From positions 92,034 to 156,033 of the forward strand of contig JAYOEY010000008.1 in the NCBI GenBank assembly GCA_038116945.1: a stretch of 64,000 nt of DNA. Direction: 5' to 3'. Positions 41,844-50,123 of the stretch are shown in pieces. This DNA comes from JAYOEY01 sp038116945. GTDB taxonomy: Bacteria > Pseudomonadota > Alphaproteobacteria > MPNO01 > UBA2964. Below the pieces are notes generated by a model, which was given only the letters and a program-made list of their open reading frames with translations, did not search any database and had not been told where the DNA came from. Position 1 is the first letter of the stretch; each line of letters starts with the position of its first letter. The position numbers and the translations under genes are program-made.

Positions 41844-42983
41844 ATGATCGAAGCCGACAGCTTTCTGAAACCCGCTCTGGATTCGGGGTTCGGATTCTAT
41901 TCGGGCGTTCCGTGCTCGTTCCTGACGCCCATTATCAACCGCGTCATCAGCGACGAGTCGCTGGCCTATATCGGGGCGGCGAGCGAGGGCGAGGCGGTGG
42001 CCATTGCGTCGGGCGCCTGGCTCGCCGGCAAGGACACTGTGGTGATGTGCCAGAATTCGGGGCTCGGCAACGCGGTGAACCCGCTGACCTCGCTCAATCA
42101 CCCGTTCAGGATCCCGACCCTGCTGATCGTCACCTGGCGCGGCGGGCCGGGAATCGAGGACGAGCCGCAGCACCTGCTCATGGGGCCGATCACGCCCGGC
42201 GTGCTCGACGTCATTCAGGTGCCGCATCGCGGTTTTCCGTCTTCGGACAATGACATCGCCGGCGCCATTGCGGAAGCGCGCGAGACCATGGCAAGGACAG
42301 AGCTGCCGTTTGCGATGATCATGGAGAAGGGGGCGGTGCGCGACGACGGCATCGACGCGCCGATCATTGAGCCTCCCGCGCGGGGCAGGGCGCTGGACCT
42401 GCAGACCGGCGCCGCCGTACCGGGTCGCGTCGCGTCGATGGAGCGCCTGCTGGCTGCCTGCCCCGATAACGCGGCGCTGATCGCCACGACCGGTTATACC
42501 GGGCGCGAGCTCTACACGCTTGCCGACCGCGACCAGCATCTTTACCAGGTCGGCTCCATGGGCTGCGCCGCCGGGATGGGTCTCGGCGTGGCGGTCAATT
42601 CCGACCGGCCCGTCATCGTGCTCGACGGGGACGGGGCGGCGCTGATGAAACTGGGCTCCATGGCGACCATCGGGGCGACCCTGCCGAAGAACCTAATCCA
42701 CATCGTGTTCGACAACGGCACCTACGAGAGCACCGGCGGCCAGCCGACCGTGTCGCCGACCGTCGATTTCGCCGGCGTCGCCATCGCCTGCGGCTATCCG
42801 CACGCCAGTACCTGCGACGGGCTCGACGGGTTTGATCAGGCAGTAAGGACAGCGCTTGCCGGATCCGGTCCGCACCTCATCCACATGAAGGTCGGACGCG
42901 GCACCATCGACGGGCTGGGCAGGCCGAAGATCGCACCTGCCGATGTCGCACGGCGTTTCCGCGATTTTGTTACGAATTCTTGA
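41844..42983 (+). CDS. aepY: Phosphonopyruvate decarboxylase
   Basis: A 379-residue ThDP enzyme that turns phosphonopyruvate to phosphonoacetaldehyde, the committing step in most phosphonate biosynthesis. Seen: FYSGVPCSFLTPIINRVI, YIGAASEGEAVAIASGAWLAG, MCQNSGLGNAVNPLTSLN, and the ThDP motif VLDGDGAALMKLGSMATIG. All blocks fit the phosphonopyruvate decarboxylase family rather than sulfopyruvate decarboxylase, which is split and differs in these blocks. GAAGGAGA precedes ATG 41844. PEP mutase, which makes the substrate, is not in the window. Confidence 0.9.
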   Translation: MIEADSFLKPALDSGFGFYSGVPCSFLTPIINRVISDESLAYIGAASEGEAVAIASGAWLAGKDTVVMCQNSGLGNAVNPLTSLNHPFRIPTLLIVTWRGGPGIEDEPQHLLMGPITPGVLDVIQVPHRGFPSSDNDIAGAIAEARETMARTELPFAMIMEKGAVRDDGIDAPIIEPPARGRALDLQTGAAVPGRVASMERLLAACPDNAALIATTGYTGRELYTLADRDQHLYQVGSMGCAAGMGLGVAVNSDRPVIVLDGDGAALMKLGSMATIGATLPKNLIHIVFDNGTYESTGGQPTVSPTVDFAGVAIACGYPHASTCDGLDGFDQAVRTALAGSGPHLIHMKVGRGTIDGLGRPKIAPADVARRFRDFVTNS

Positions 42984-43035
42984 ATTGCCGCGATACCGCG
43001 TGAGCGGTTTGGTCAATTAAAACAGGGAGATATTC

Positions 43036-44004
43036 ATGACCATCGACAACATGCAGGTCATCGCCATCGAAGAGCATTACTGGGATCACGACGTCACGGA
43101 TCACTGGGAAAAGTCGGCGGCGGGCCGGCGCGGCGCAGTGCAGGAAAGGCTCTACGATTACGGCGAACTGCGCATCAGGGAAATGGACGAGGCGGGCGTC
43201 GACATCCAGGTCCTGTCGCACGGCGCGCCCTCGACCCAGCGCCTGCCGGCGGATACCGCGGCGGCGATCACGAAGCAGGCCAACGATAATCTGAAGGCGA
43301 TCATTGATGCGCATCCCGACCGGTTCGGCGGGTTTGCCGCGTTGCCGACCGCCGATCCGAAGGCGGCGGCGGACGAGCTGGAACGCGCGGTCGACAAGCT
43401 CGGCCTGTGCGGCGCGATGATCCACGGCCTTTCGAACGGCGAATTCGTCGATTTGCCGAAATACTGGCCGATCTACGAACGTGCGCAGGCGCTCGACGTG
43501 CCCATCTATCTGCATCCGGGCCGTCCCCATCCGGCGGTGCAGGAGGTCTACTACAAGGATTACGCCGAGAAATACCCCAACTTCGTTTCGTCCGGCTGGG
43601 GCTATACGGTCGAGACCGCGACCCAGGGCATCCGCATGGTGCTGTCAGGCGTGTTCGACAAATATCCCGGTCTCAAGATGATCCTCGGCCATCTGGGCGA
43701 GTCGCTGCCGTTTTCGCTGTGGCGCATCGACCAGTCGCTGTCGCGGGTCGAAAACGAGGGAGGGCTCGCCTTCCGCGACACGTTCGCCGAACATTTCTGG
43801 ATCACCACCAGCGGCAATTTTTCCGATCCGGCGCTGCTCTGCTGCATTCAGGAGATGGGGATGGATCGCATCATCTTCTCGATCGACTACCCGTTCGTCG
43901 ACAACCCGCCCGGTACCGAATGGATGGAGCGGCTGTACCTCAACCGGCAGGCCAAGGCGAAGATCCTGAACGGCAACGTGAAGGCGCTGCTGAAGATGGG
44001 GTAG
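43036..44004 (+). CDS. Amidohydrolase family 2 (ACMSD/gamma-resorcylate decarboxylase-like)
   Basis: A 322-residue metal-dependent TIM-barrel hydrolase/decarboxylase of the amidohydrolase-2 family. Seen: IAIEEHYWD at the start, RFGGFAALPTADPKAAADEL, CGAMIHGLSNG, the metal ligand segment PIYLHPGRPHP, MILGHLGESLPFSLWR and DYPFVDN. These match 2,6-dihydroxybenzoate (gamma-resorcylate) decarboxylase-like members. AGGGAG precedes ATG 43036. It follows phosphonopyruvate decarboxylase on the same strand after 52 bases. Its role here is unclear; it may act on an aromatic acid. Confidence 0.88.
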   Translation: MTIDNMQVIAIEEHYWDHDVTDHWEKSAAGRRGAVQERLYDYGELRIREMDEAGVDIQVLSHGAPSTQRLPADTAAAITKQANDNLKAIIDAHPDRFGGFAALPTADPKAAADELERAVDKLGLCGAMIHGLSNGEFVDLPKYWPIYERAQALDVPIYLHPGRPHPAVQEVYYKDYAEKYPNFVSSGWGYTVETATQGIRMVLSGVFDKYPGLKMILGHLGESLPFSLWRIDQSLSRVENEGGLAFRDTFAEHFWITTSGNFSDPALLCCIQEMGMDRIIFSIDYPFVDNPPGTEWMERLYLNRQAKAKILNGNVKALLKMG

Positions 44005-44065
44005 CGATATATCGTTTTAGGCCGAACCGGCCCGCTCCCCCACTTCCGCGAATGCGGATTACGGC

Positions 44066-45205
44066 TTAGGCGTCGGGTTTCAGCCCGTCGCGCGACACGC
44101 CCATCGCATCGACCGCGTCGCCGATGGCCGCGAGGGTGCGTCGCATGTCGTTTTCGAAGACCTGTCCGATACAGCCGATGCGGAAGCTCTTTTCCTGCGT
44201 CACCGCTCCGGGATAGAGCACGATGCCCTGTTCGTTGAGACGGTCGTAGAGCGCCGGGAAATCGAACGCCGGATCGGCCGGCATGCGCACGGTGACGATG
44301 ATCGGCGCCTGCAGGCTGTCCGGCAGGAATGTTTCGAACCCCAGATCGCGCAGTCCCCCGACCAGCACCTTGCAGTTCGCCGCGTAGCGCGCGCCGCGCG
44401 CCGCCGCGCCGCCTTCCGCTTCGTGCGCATCGAGCGCCGCATCGAGTGCGGCCAGCACATGCGTCGGCGGGGTAAAGCGCCACTGGCCGGTGCGCTCCAT
44501 GTATTCGTGCTGGTCGAATAGATCGAGGCTGAGCGAATGCGCGTTGCCCTTCGCCGCCGCCAGCGCCTCGCGCTGGATCAGCGCGTACCCGATGCCGGGC
44601 GCGCCTTCGAGGCACTTGTTGGCGGAGGCGATCACCGCTTCGACCCTGAGGGCCGTGAGGTCGATGTCCAGCGCGCCGAACGAGCTCATCGCATCGACGA
44701 TCAGGCGGCGCCCTTCGCCGGCGACCGCCGCGGCTATATCCTGCAGCGGATTTTCGATCCCCGAGGTCGTCTCGCAATGGACGAGAACGACATGCGTGAT
44801 TGCGTCGTCGTCCCGCAGAATGCGTGTGATGTCGTCCGGCGCCGGCGGGGTGTCTTCGGCGGTCTCGTGGACCAGATGCGCCCGGCCGATCAGGTCGAGA
44901 ATCCGGACGATCCGCTTGCCGTAGGCACCGTTGACCAGCGCCAGCGTCTTCGAAGCGTCCCGCGAGAGGAGGGTGCCGAGCGTCGCCTCGACCGCGAAGG
45001 TGCCGCTGCCCTGTACCGGCACGCATGCGTGCGTGTCGTCCCCTCTGGCCACGCGGAGCAGACGCTGCCGCACCCGTGCGGTCATTTCGATGAACGCGCC
45101 ATCGCGCGATCCCCAGTCGCGCAGCATGGCCTGACGCGTCGCGTCCGCCGTGGTCAGGGGACCGGGCGTCAGCAGGATCTGGCGGGTTTCTTCGTTCCGG
45201 GACAT
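44066..45205 (-). CDS. phnW: 2-aminoethylphosphonate-pyruvate transaminase
   Basis: A 379-residue PLP class V aminotransferase of the PhnW type, interconverting phosphonoacetaldehyde plus alanine with 2-aminoethylphosphonate plus pyruvate. Seen: ILLTPGPLTTADATRQAMLRDWGSRD, VQGSGTFAVEATLGTLL, VHCETTSGIENPL, the PLP Asp171 in IVDAMSSFGALDID, and Lys197 in SANKCLEG. No fused nucleotidyltransferase domain. ATG 45205 begins at the conserved part; longer frame upstream is ignored. It converges with the decarboxylase/amidohydrolase pair and supplies the next step after phosphonopyruvate decarboxylase. Confidence 0.92.
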   Translation of the reverse strand: MSRNEETRQILLTPGPLTTADATRQAMLRDWGSRDGAFIEMTARVRQRLLRVARGDDTHACVPVQGSGTFAVEATLGTLLSRDASKTLALVNGAYGKRIVRILDLIGRAHLVHETAEDTPPAPDDITRILRDDDAITHVVLVHCETTSGIENPLQDIAAAVAGEGRRLIVDAMSSFGALDIDLTALRVEAVIASANKCLEGAPGIGYALIQREALAAAKGNAHSLSLDLFDQHEYMERTGQWRFTPPTHVLAALDAALDAHEAEGGAAARGARYAANCKVLVGGLRDLGFETFLPDSLQAPIIVTVRMPADPAFDFPALYDRLNEQGIVLYPGAVTQEKSFRIGCIGQVFENDMRRTLAAIGDAVDAMGVSRDGLKPDA

Positions 45206-45371
45206 TGCGGCTCTGCTTGAAAGATTCCGTGTTCCGGGCAATGTAAGGGGATGCGCGTCGCGCGTCGATATCCGCAACGCGAACTGGAGGCCGAGATCAG
45301 TCACGATTCCTGGATACGTCGCGGCATAGGAGATGCAGTCGTCATGTCATGTCGGGGGCAAGGCTTCCGCC

Positions 45372-47966
45372 ATGCATGACAGGGTTGGCGTCCTGCTTGG
45401 GCGCTGGGTCGGAATTGTCCGCACGCATGCCGCATTCGTTCTTGCCGTATCGCTGGCACTGACGTTTCTGGCCGGCTGGTACGCGGTGCAGAATCTTGCG
45501 ATCAACACCTCGAACGACAAAATGCTTTCGGAGGATCTCCCGTTTCAGCGGGATTCCGCTCTTTACGACCGGGCGTTTCCCAACCTGATCGGAAACATCG
45601 TCGTCGTGGTCGACGGGTCCAACGGCGACAGGGTCGATATCGTCGCCGATCGGCTGGCGGAGGAACTTCGGCGCAGCGGCGGCCCGGTTGGCGCCGTTTT
45701 CGATCCCGAGGGGCTTTCCTATTTCAGAAGAAACGGCCTTCTTTTCCTCGAGAAGGACGAATTGGCCCGGCTGGTCGACCGTGTGACCGGCGCGCAGGCC
45801 TTTCTGGGTACGCTGTGGCGTGACCCCAGCCTGCGCGGGCTGTTCGGCATTATCGGGCTGGCCGCCCGGAACACAGATGACGGGGCGGCCCACATTGAGC
45901 CGCTGATCCGTGCGGTTGCCGATGCGGTGGAGGCGCGAAACGCGGGCGGGCCGCGCGCGGTATCGTGGCGCGATCTGATCGAAGGCAGGGACGGCAGCGG
46001 CGAACGGGCGCGCAGGATCATCCTGGTCAAGCCCAGAATCGATGTGAGTTCGCTGCAGCCAGCGGCCGCGGCAATCGAGGTTATTCGAGGTCTCGGGCGG
46101 AAGATCGCCGGGGATGGCGATAATGATATCCGCATCCGCCTGACCGGCACAGCGGCGCTCGAAGAGGAGGAACTTCAAAGCGTTGCGGAAGGGATGGGGC
46201 TGGCAGGGCTGGTATCGGCGACGCTGGTTCTCGTTCTGCTGTTCTGGTGCCTGCGATCAGGCCGTCTGGTTGCGGCGATGCTGGTAACGTTGCTGGTTGG
46301 CCTGATATGGACCGCCGGGCTGGCAGCGCTAACGGTGGGTCGCCTGAACCTGATCTCGGTTGCGTTTGCGGTTCTGTTCGTCGGGCTGAGCGTCGATTTC
46401 GGCATTCATTTCACCCTGAGGCTGCGGGAAGAAATAGACGGCGGGACGCCGCTGAGGGAAGGTTTCGCCCACGCCGGCGCCAGCGTGGGCGGGGCACTCG
46501 CGCTCTGCGCCGTGGCTGCGGCGATTTCGTTTTACTCCTTCTTGCCCACGGATTACGTCGGTCTGGCCGAGCTGGGCGTCATCGCCGGCAACGGGATGTT
46601 CGTCGCCCTGGTCGCGAACCTAACCGTCCTTCCGGCGCTGATCCGGTTTGCGTCGCCGAAGCCGCGCTTCGCAACGGGACGCGGCGTGGGAGGAGAGGCC
46701 GCGTCGTTCGTCGTACGCCGGGCGCGTCCGGTGGTCTGGGCGTCGGGGGCGCTCGCTCTGCTTGCTGTCGTCCTGATGCCGTCGGCGCGGTTCGATTTCG
46801 ATCCCCTCAATTTGCGGGACCCGGGCACCGAGTCGGTCAGTACGCTGCTCGACCTGATGAACGCCGAGGCCGGCGGGCCCTATTCGATCGATGTCCTGGC
46901 GTCGTCCCCGGCGGAGGCGCGCGCCAAGGCGGCCGGTCTCGGCAGGCTGGATACCGTGAGGGCCGTCATTTCGACCGAGACGTTTCTGCCTGCGGAGCAG
47001 GAAGAAAAACTGGCGATCCTCGAGGACGCCGCCTTCCTGATCCTGCCGTCGCTGAGCACCAGGCGGTTGCCGGCGCCCGATGCCGCCGCTCGCCGGAAAG
47101 CATTCGAACGGCTGATCCCCATCCTCGGCTCCATGCGCGAGCCGAATTATGCCCGCCTTGTCTCGGCGCTGCGCCAGTTCGAGGCGACGCCCGAGTCGCT
47201 TGCCCGTCTGGAAGAGGACCTGCTCGGAACGCTGCCCGATCGCCTCGCCGCGCTCAGACAGGCGTTCGATGCTCGTCCCGTCGCCGTGTCAGATATTCCG
47301 GAGGTGCTGCGCCGGCGTTACGAAGCCCTGGACGGAACGATCAGGATCGAAGTCTTCCCGAAGGAGGACGTGCGCGATCCTTCCGCCATGCGGCGTTTCG
47401 TCTCCTCCGTACAGGCCGTCGCGCCCAGGGCTACCGGTTCGCCTGTGATCATCGTCGAGGCGGGGAGCGCGATCATGAAGGCGTTTGCCGAGGCAGCGCT
47501 CATTTCGGTTGTCGCGATCGGCATGCTTGTCTGGCTGATCCTGCGCCGTCTGAAGGACGTCGCGCTGGTGTTCGCGCCGCTGGTTCTGGCCGCGCTGTTG
47601 ACGGCCGCCATCGCGGCGACGACCGGGCTCGCCTTTAATTTTGCGAACGTGATCGTACTTCCGCTGCTGTTCGGGCTTGGCGTCGCCAGTGCGATCCATC
47701 TCGTACTGCGCGAACGGAGCGGAGATGGCGTGTCGGGACTGTTTGGAACCTCGACGCCGCGCGCCGTCGTTTTCAGCGCCCTGACGACGGTCGGATCGTT
47801 CGCCTCAATCGCGCTGTCCAGCCACCCCGGAACGGCGAGCATGGGAGTTCTGCTGGCGCTGGCGATAACGCTGAGCCTTCTCTGTACGATGGTGTTTCTG
47901 CCGGCGCTCATGGCCGTTCTGGGCGGGGGCCACGCAAGCGGGAAGCCTCGCCAGGGAACCCCGTGA
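45372..47966 (+). CDS. hpnN: Hopanoid RND transporter HpnN
   Basis: An 864-residue RND/MMPL-family inner-membrane protein that moves hopanoids to the outer membrane. Seen: an N-terminal TM, then a large periplasmic part (LAINTSNDKMLSEDLPFQRD, characteristic of HpnN), a TM block with VAFAVLFVGLSVDFGIHF, a second periplasmic domain about 480-690, and a second TM block ending with FANVIVLPLLFGLGVASAIH. Family length is about 850-880. ATG 45372 fits GGCAAGG; ATG 45333 is possible. It converges with hpnM. Confidence 0.92.
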   Translation: MHDRVGVLLGRWVGIVRTHAAFVLAVSLALTFLAGWYAVQNLAINTSNDKMLSEDLPFQRDSALYDRAFPNLIGNIVVVVDGSNGDRVDIVADRLAEELRRSGGPVGAVFDPEGLSYFRRNGLLFLEKDELARLVDRVTGAQAFLGTLWRDPSLRGLFGIIGLAARNTDDGAAHIEPLIRAVADAVEARNAGGPRAVSWRDLIEGRDGSGERARRIILVKPRIDVSSLQPAAAAIEVIRGLGRKIAGDGDNDIRIRLTGTAALEEEELQSVAEGMGLAGLVSATLVLVLLFWCLRSGRLVAAMLVTLLVGLIWTAGLAALTVGRLNLISVAFAVLFVGLSVDFGIHFTLRLREEIDGGTPLREGFAHAGASVGGALALCAVAAAISFYSFLPTDYVGLAELGVIAGNGMFVALVANLTVLPALIRFASPKPRFATGRGVGGEAASFVVRRARPVVWASGALALLAVVLMPSARFDFDPLNLRDPGTESVSTLLDLMNAEAGGPYSIDVLASSPAEARAKAAGLGRLDTVRAVISTETFLPAEQEEKLAILEDAAFLILPSLSTRRLPAPDAAARRKAFERLIPILGSMREPNYARLVSALRQFEATPESLARLEEDLLGTLPDRLAALRQAFDARPVAVSDIPEVLRRRYEALDGTIRIEVFPKEDVRDPSAMRRFVSSVQAVAPRATGSPVIIVEAGSAIMKAFAEAALISVVAIGMLVWLILRRLKDVALVFAPLVLAALLTAAIAATTGLAFNFANVIVLPLLFGLGVASAIHLVLRERSGDGVSGLFGTSTPRAVVFSALTTVGSFASIALSSHPGTASMGVLLALAITLSLLCTMVFLPALMAVLGGGHASGKPRQGTP

Positions 47967-48006
47967 AGGTCCCGCTCCTGACCGGCGCGTCGGCGTTACG
48001 TATCGG

Positions 48007-48032
48007 GCCGGCGCCGCATCCCATGCGCCGGC
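48007..48032. repeat. GC-rich palindrome between hpnN and hpnM
   Basis: GCCGGCGC and GCGCCGGC separated by ten bases, in the 123-base gap between convergent genes. No T-run on either side, so it may be a weak transcription barrier or a scattered repeat. Confidence 0.4.
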
Positions 48033-48089
48033 ATTTCCGATTGCGGGTCTACGCCGAAGCCGGGCCGCTCCGCGCAGGCGGATCAAGCT

Positions 48090-48707
48090 TCAGGGCGCGA
48101 GCAGTTTGCGGGCCCGCCCGTTCAGCAGGCTGGCCAGTCCGGCGGCACCTTCGGACAACAGAATGCTTCGATATTCGGAGCGCCTGACCGCGATCTCACT
48201 GATTCCGGCATTCAGAAGGATATCGGCGATCCGCCAGATACCGTTTTTATTTCGGACGACATAGGTAAGCGGAACGGAGTCCTTCGCCGGACTGTTTATC
48301 CGGGTTCGCACCAGTTTCGTGCCGCGCGGTCCGTCCTCTACGCCGAGCGTTTCAAAGGACTGGCCAGACCAGCCGTCGAACCGGGACGCATACGTGGCGC
48401 CGCTGAATTTCCCGAACGCCGCGATCAGCGCGGTCTTTTCGGTATCCGACGCCTTGCGCCAGTGGGCGCCAGCGGAAAGGGCGGTCATCAGTCGCAAGTC
48501 GAAGGCGCTTTCCACGACCGGGGCAATCCTGGCATATCTGGCGGCCGCATCCATCGTCTCGGCCTTTTTCATCACCTCCAGCAGAACGGTATGAAGTTTA
48601 TCGACCGGCGTGCCTGGGCCGTCCTTTCCGGATGCGGCATCAGCAGGGGCTCCGAACAGGGCCAGACAGGCGCATATCGCCACGGCCATCGCATAAAATC
48701 TTTTCAA
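48090..48707 (-). CDS. hpnM: HpnM, MlaC-like periplasmic lipid-binding protein
   Basis: A 205-residue exported protein of the MlaC/Ttg2D-Tol2 family, which in hopanoid loci is called HpnM. Seen: a signal peptide (1-25, ADA), then VDKLHTVLLEVMKKAETMDAAARYARIAPVVESAFDLRLM and the C-terminal INSPAKDSVPLTYVVRNKNGIWRIADILLNAGISEIA, both typical of this fold. It would shuttle lipid across the periplasm between inner-membrane HpnN and the outer membrane. It converges with hpnN and is divergent from mlaA. Confidence 0.9.
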   Translation of the reverse strand: MKRFYAMAVAICACLALFGAPADAASGKDGPGTPVDKLHTVLLEVMKKAETMDAAARYARIAPVVESAFDLRLMTALSAGAHWRKASDTEKTALIAAFGKFSGATYASRFDGWSGQSFETLGVEDGPRGTKLVRTRINSPAKDSVPLTYVVRNKNGIWRIADILLNAGISEIAVRRSEYRSILLSEGAAGLASLLNGRARKLLAP

Positions 48708-48808
48708 ATCAGCACCTTGAAAGCAGTACTATGGGCATTGTCGGGATTCCGGCAGATCGGCCGCCAATCGGCAAATATGATAAAAACCTTGTCAAATCAG
48801 CGGCTTCC

Positions 48809-48831
48809 ACCATAAAACATGGAAATATGGT
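48809..48831. promoter_or_regulatory. Inverted repeat in the hpnM-mlaA promoter gap
   Basis: ACCATA and TATGGT flank eleven bases in the AT-rich divergent region, a possible operator. Seen by eye only; chance occurrence is possible. Confidence 0.25.
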
Positions 48832-48890
48832 ATTTTCGAGAATTTGTGATCCCGGTTACCAAACATTGTTGCCCGCGTTAACCGATTCTA

Positions 48891-48919
48891 TTGCGTCTAT
48901 GGGTTACGATCCATAATAT
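48891..48919 (+). promoter_or_regulatory. Candidate sigma-70 promoter for mlaA
   Basis: TTGCGT (48891-48896) and TAATAT (48914-48919) with a 17-base spacer lie upstream of the MlaA start. Confidence 0.5.
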
Positions 48920-48993
48920 ACTGCTCGGTTGGGGCGAGAGAAAATGTGTTTACTCGAAGCATCCTGTCGGGTTGCGTCGTGGGAGTGACGGTA

Positions 48994-49983
48994 ATGTTTG
49001 AACTGACGAGATGGTCCAGCGGCCTCAGGGCGGCTTTCGCGGCGGGCGCGGTTGCGCTTGTGTTGCCGGTGACGGCCTCCATGGCAGCTGACCAGTTCGC
49101 CTACGAACAGGTTGCAGCGGCCGATATCAGGGACGTGATGCAGTCCACCTACGGAGACGTGGATGAGGTCGGCGTCGATGCAATCGTTGTTTCCGGCACT
49201 TCCGAGGCAGCGACCGGCGTGGAAGCCACGGATGCCGGGCAGCTCGCCCAGGCCCGGTCTTCGGATGCGGAGCATGTCCAGCTAGCCCAGTCGGGCGGCA
49301 ACGACATCAATGACCCGCTGGAAGGCTTCAACCGGGTCATGCTCGAATTCAACGAGTTTATTCAGGCGCTTATTTTGCGGCCGCTGGCGGAATTCTATGT
49401 CCTGATGCTGCCCGATCCGGCGCGGGACGCCATTCATAACGCGCTGGACAATCTGCGGTCGCCGGTCGTTCTGGCCAACGACCTTCTCCAGGGCGAAGGC
49501 AACCGCGCATGGGAAACCACCCAGCGGATGGTGATCAACTCCACGGTCGGCGTCGGAGGATTGGTGGATGTTGCCGAGAAATGGGGCATCAAGGGCCATA
49601 GCGAGGATCTGGGGCAGACATTCGCGGTCTGGGGCGTTCCCGAGGGATTCTATCTGGTCCTGCCGCTGTTCGGTCCGTCGAACCCGCGCGATGCAGTCGG
49701 CAAATTCCTCGACGGCTATCTCGATCCGCTGAGCCACTATGCGAATAACACGGATCGCGAGGAAATCGGATACACACGGACCCTGCTCGGCGGCGTCGAT
49801 GAATATTCCCGCGTGATGAACGATCTGAAGAAACTCAAGGATACTTCGGTCGATTACTACGCCGCGCTGCGTAGCGTCGCCCGTCAGAAGCGCGCTGCCG
49901 ATATCCGCAATAGCGAGATCAAGGGAGGCGCTCCGGTGCCGGACCTGAAATACGACTTCAACGCGGAATTCAACGGGCAGTAA
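48994..49983 (+). CDS. mlaA: MlaA/VacJ family outer-membrane lipid asymmetry protein
   Basis: A 329-residue MlaA homologue that takes phospholipid (or hopanoid) out of the outer membrane. Seen: DINDPLEGFNRVMLEFNEFIQALILRPLAEFY starting about residue 104, the core NLRSPVVLANDLLQGE, TVGVGGLVDVAEKWGIKGHSEDLGQTFAVWGVPEGFYLVLPLFGPS and DGYLDPLS. Residues 1-30 are a signal peptide ending ASMAA with no lipobox. A roughly 70-residue low-complexity linker precedes the MlaA domain. GGGAG supports ATG 48994; a longer GTG 48946 form carries LSGC but only nine residues before that Cys. Divergent from hpnM. Confidence 0.88.
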   Translation: MFELTRWSSGLRAAFAAGAVALVLPVTASMAADQFAYEQVAAADIRDVMQSTYGDVDEVGVDAIVVSGTSEAATGVEATDAGQLAQARSSDAEHVQLAQSGGNDINDPLEGFNRVMLEFNEFIQALILRPLAEFYVLMLPDPARDAIHNALDNLRSPVVLANDLLQGEGNRAWETTQRMVINSTVGVGGLVDVAEKWGIKGHSEDLGQTFAVWGVPEGFYLVLPLFGPSNPRDAVGKFLDGYLDPLSHYANNTDREEIGYTRTLLGGVDEYSRVMNDLKKLKDTSVDYYAALRSVARQKRAADIRNSEIKGGAPVPDLKYDFNAEFNGQ

Positions 49984-50024
49984 CAGGCCTTTCGGCATTG
50001 GCGGCGGTTGTTCGCCGACACAAC

Positions 50025-50063
50025 AAGCCGTGCCCGATCCTGTCGGGCGCGGCTTTTATTTGA
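50025..50063 (+). terminator. Terminator after mlaA
   Basis: A 13-bp stem with one G-T pair (AAGCCGTGCCCGA with TCGGGCGCGGCTT, five-base loop) followed by TTATTT. Confidence 0.75.
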
Positions 50064-50123
50064 CTTTCGCGTATTGTTGCCGACATTGAACCTATCGAAC
50101 CACTTCACCATCGATCAGAGACC

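Noticed and set aside
44004..44066. GCGATATATCG followed by TTTT considered as a terminator
   Set aside because: The palindrome leaves no loop and the stem is too short and AT-rich to be convincing.
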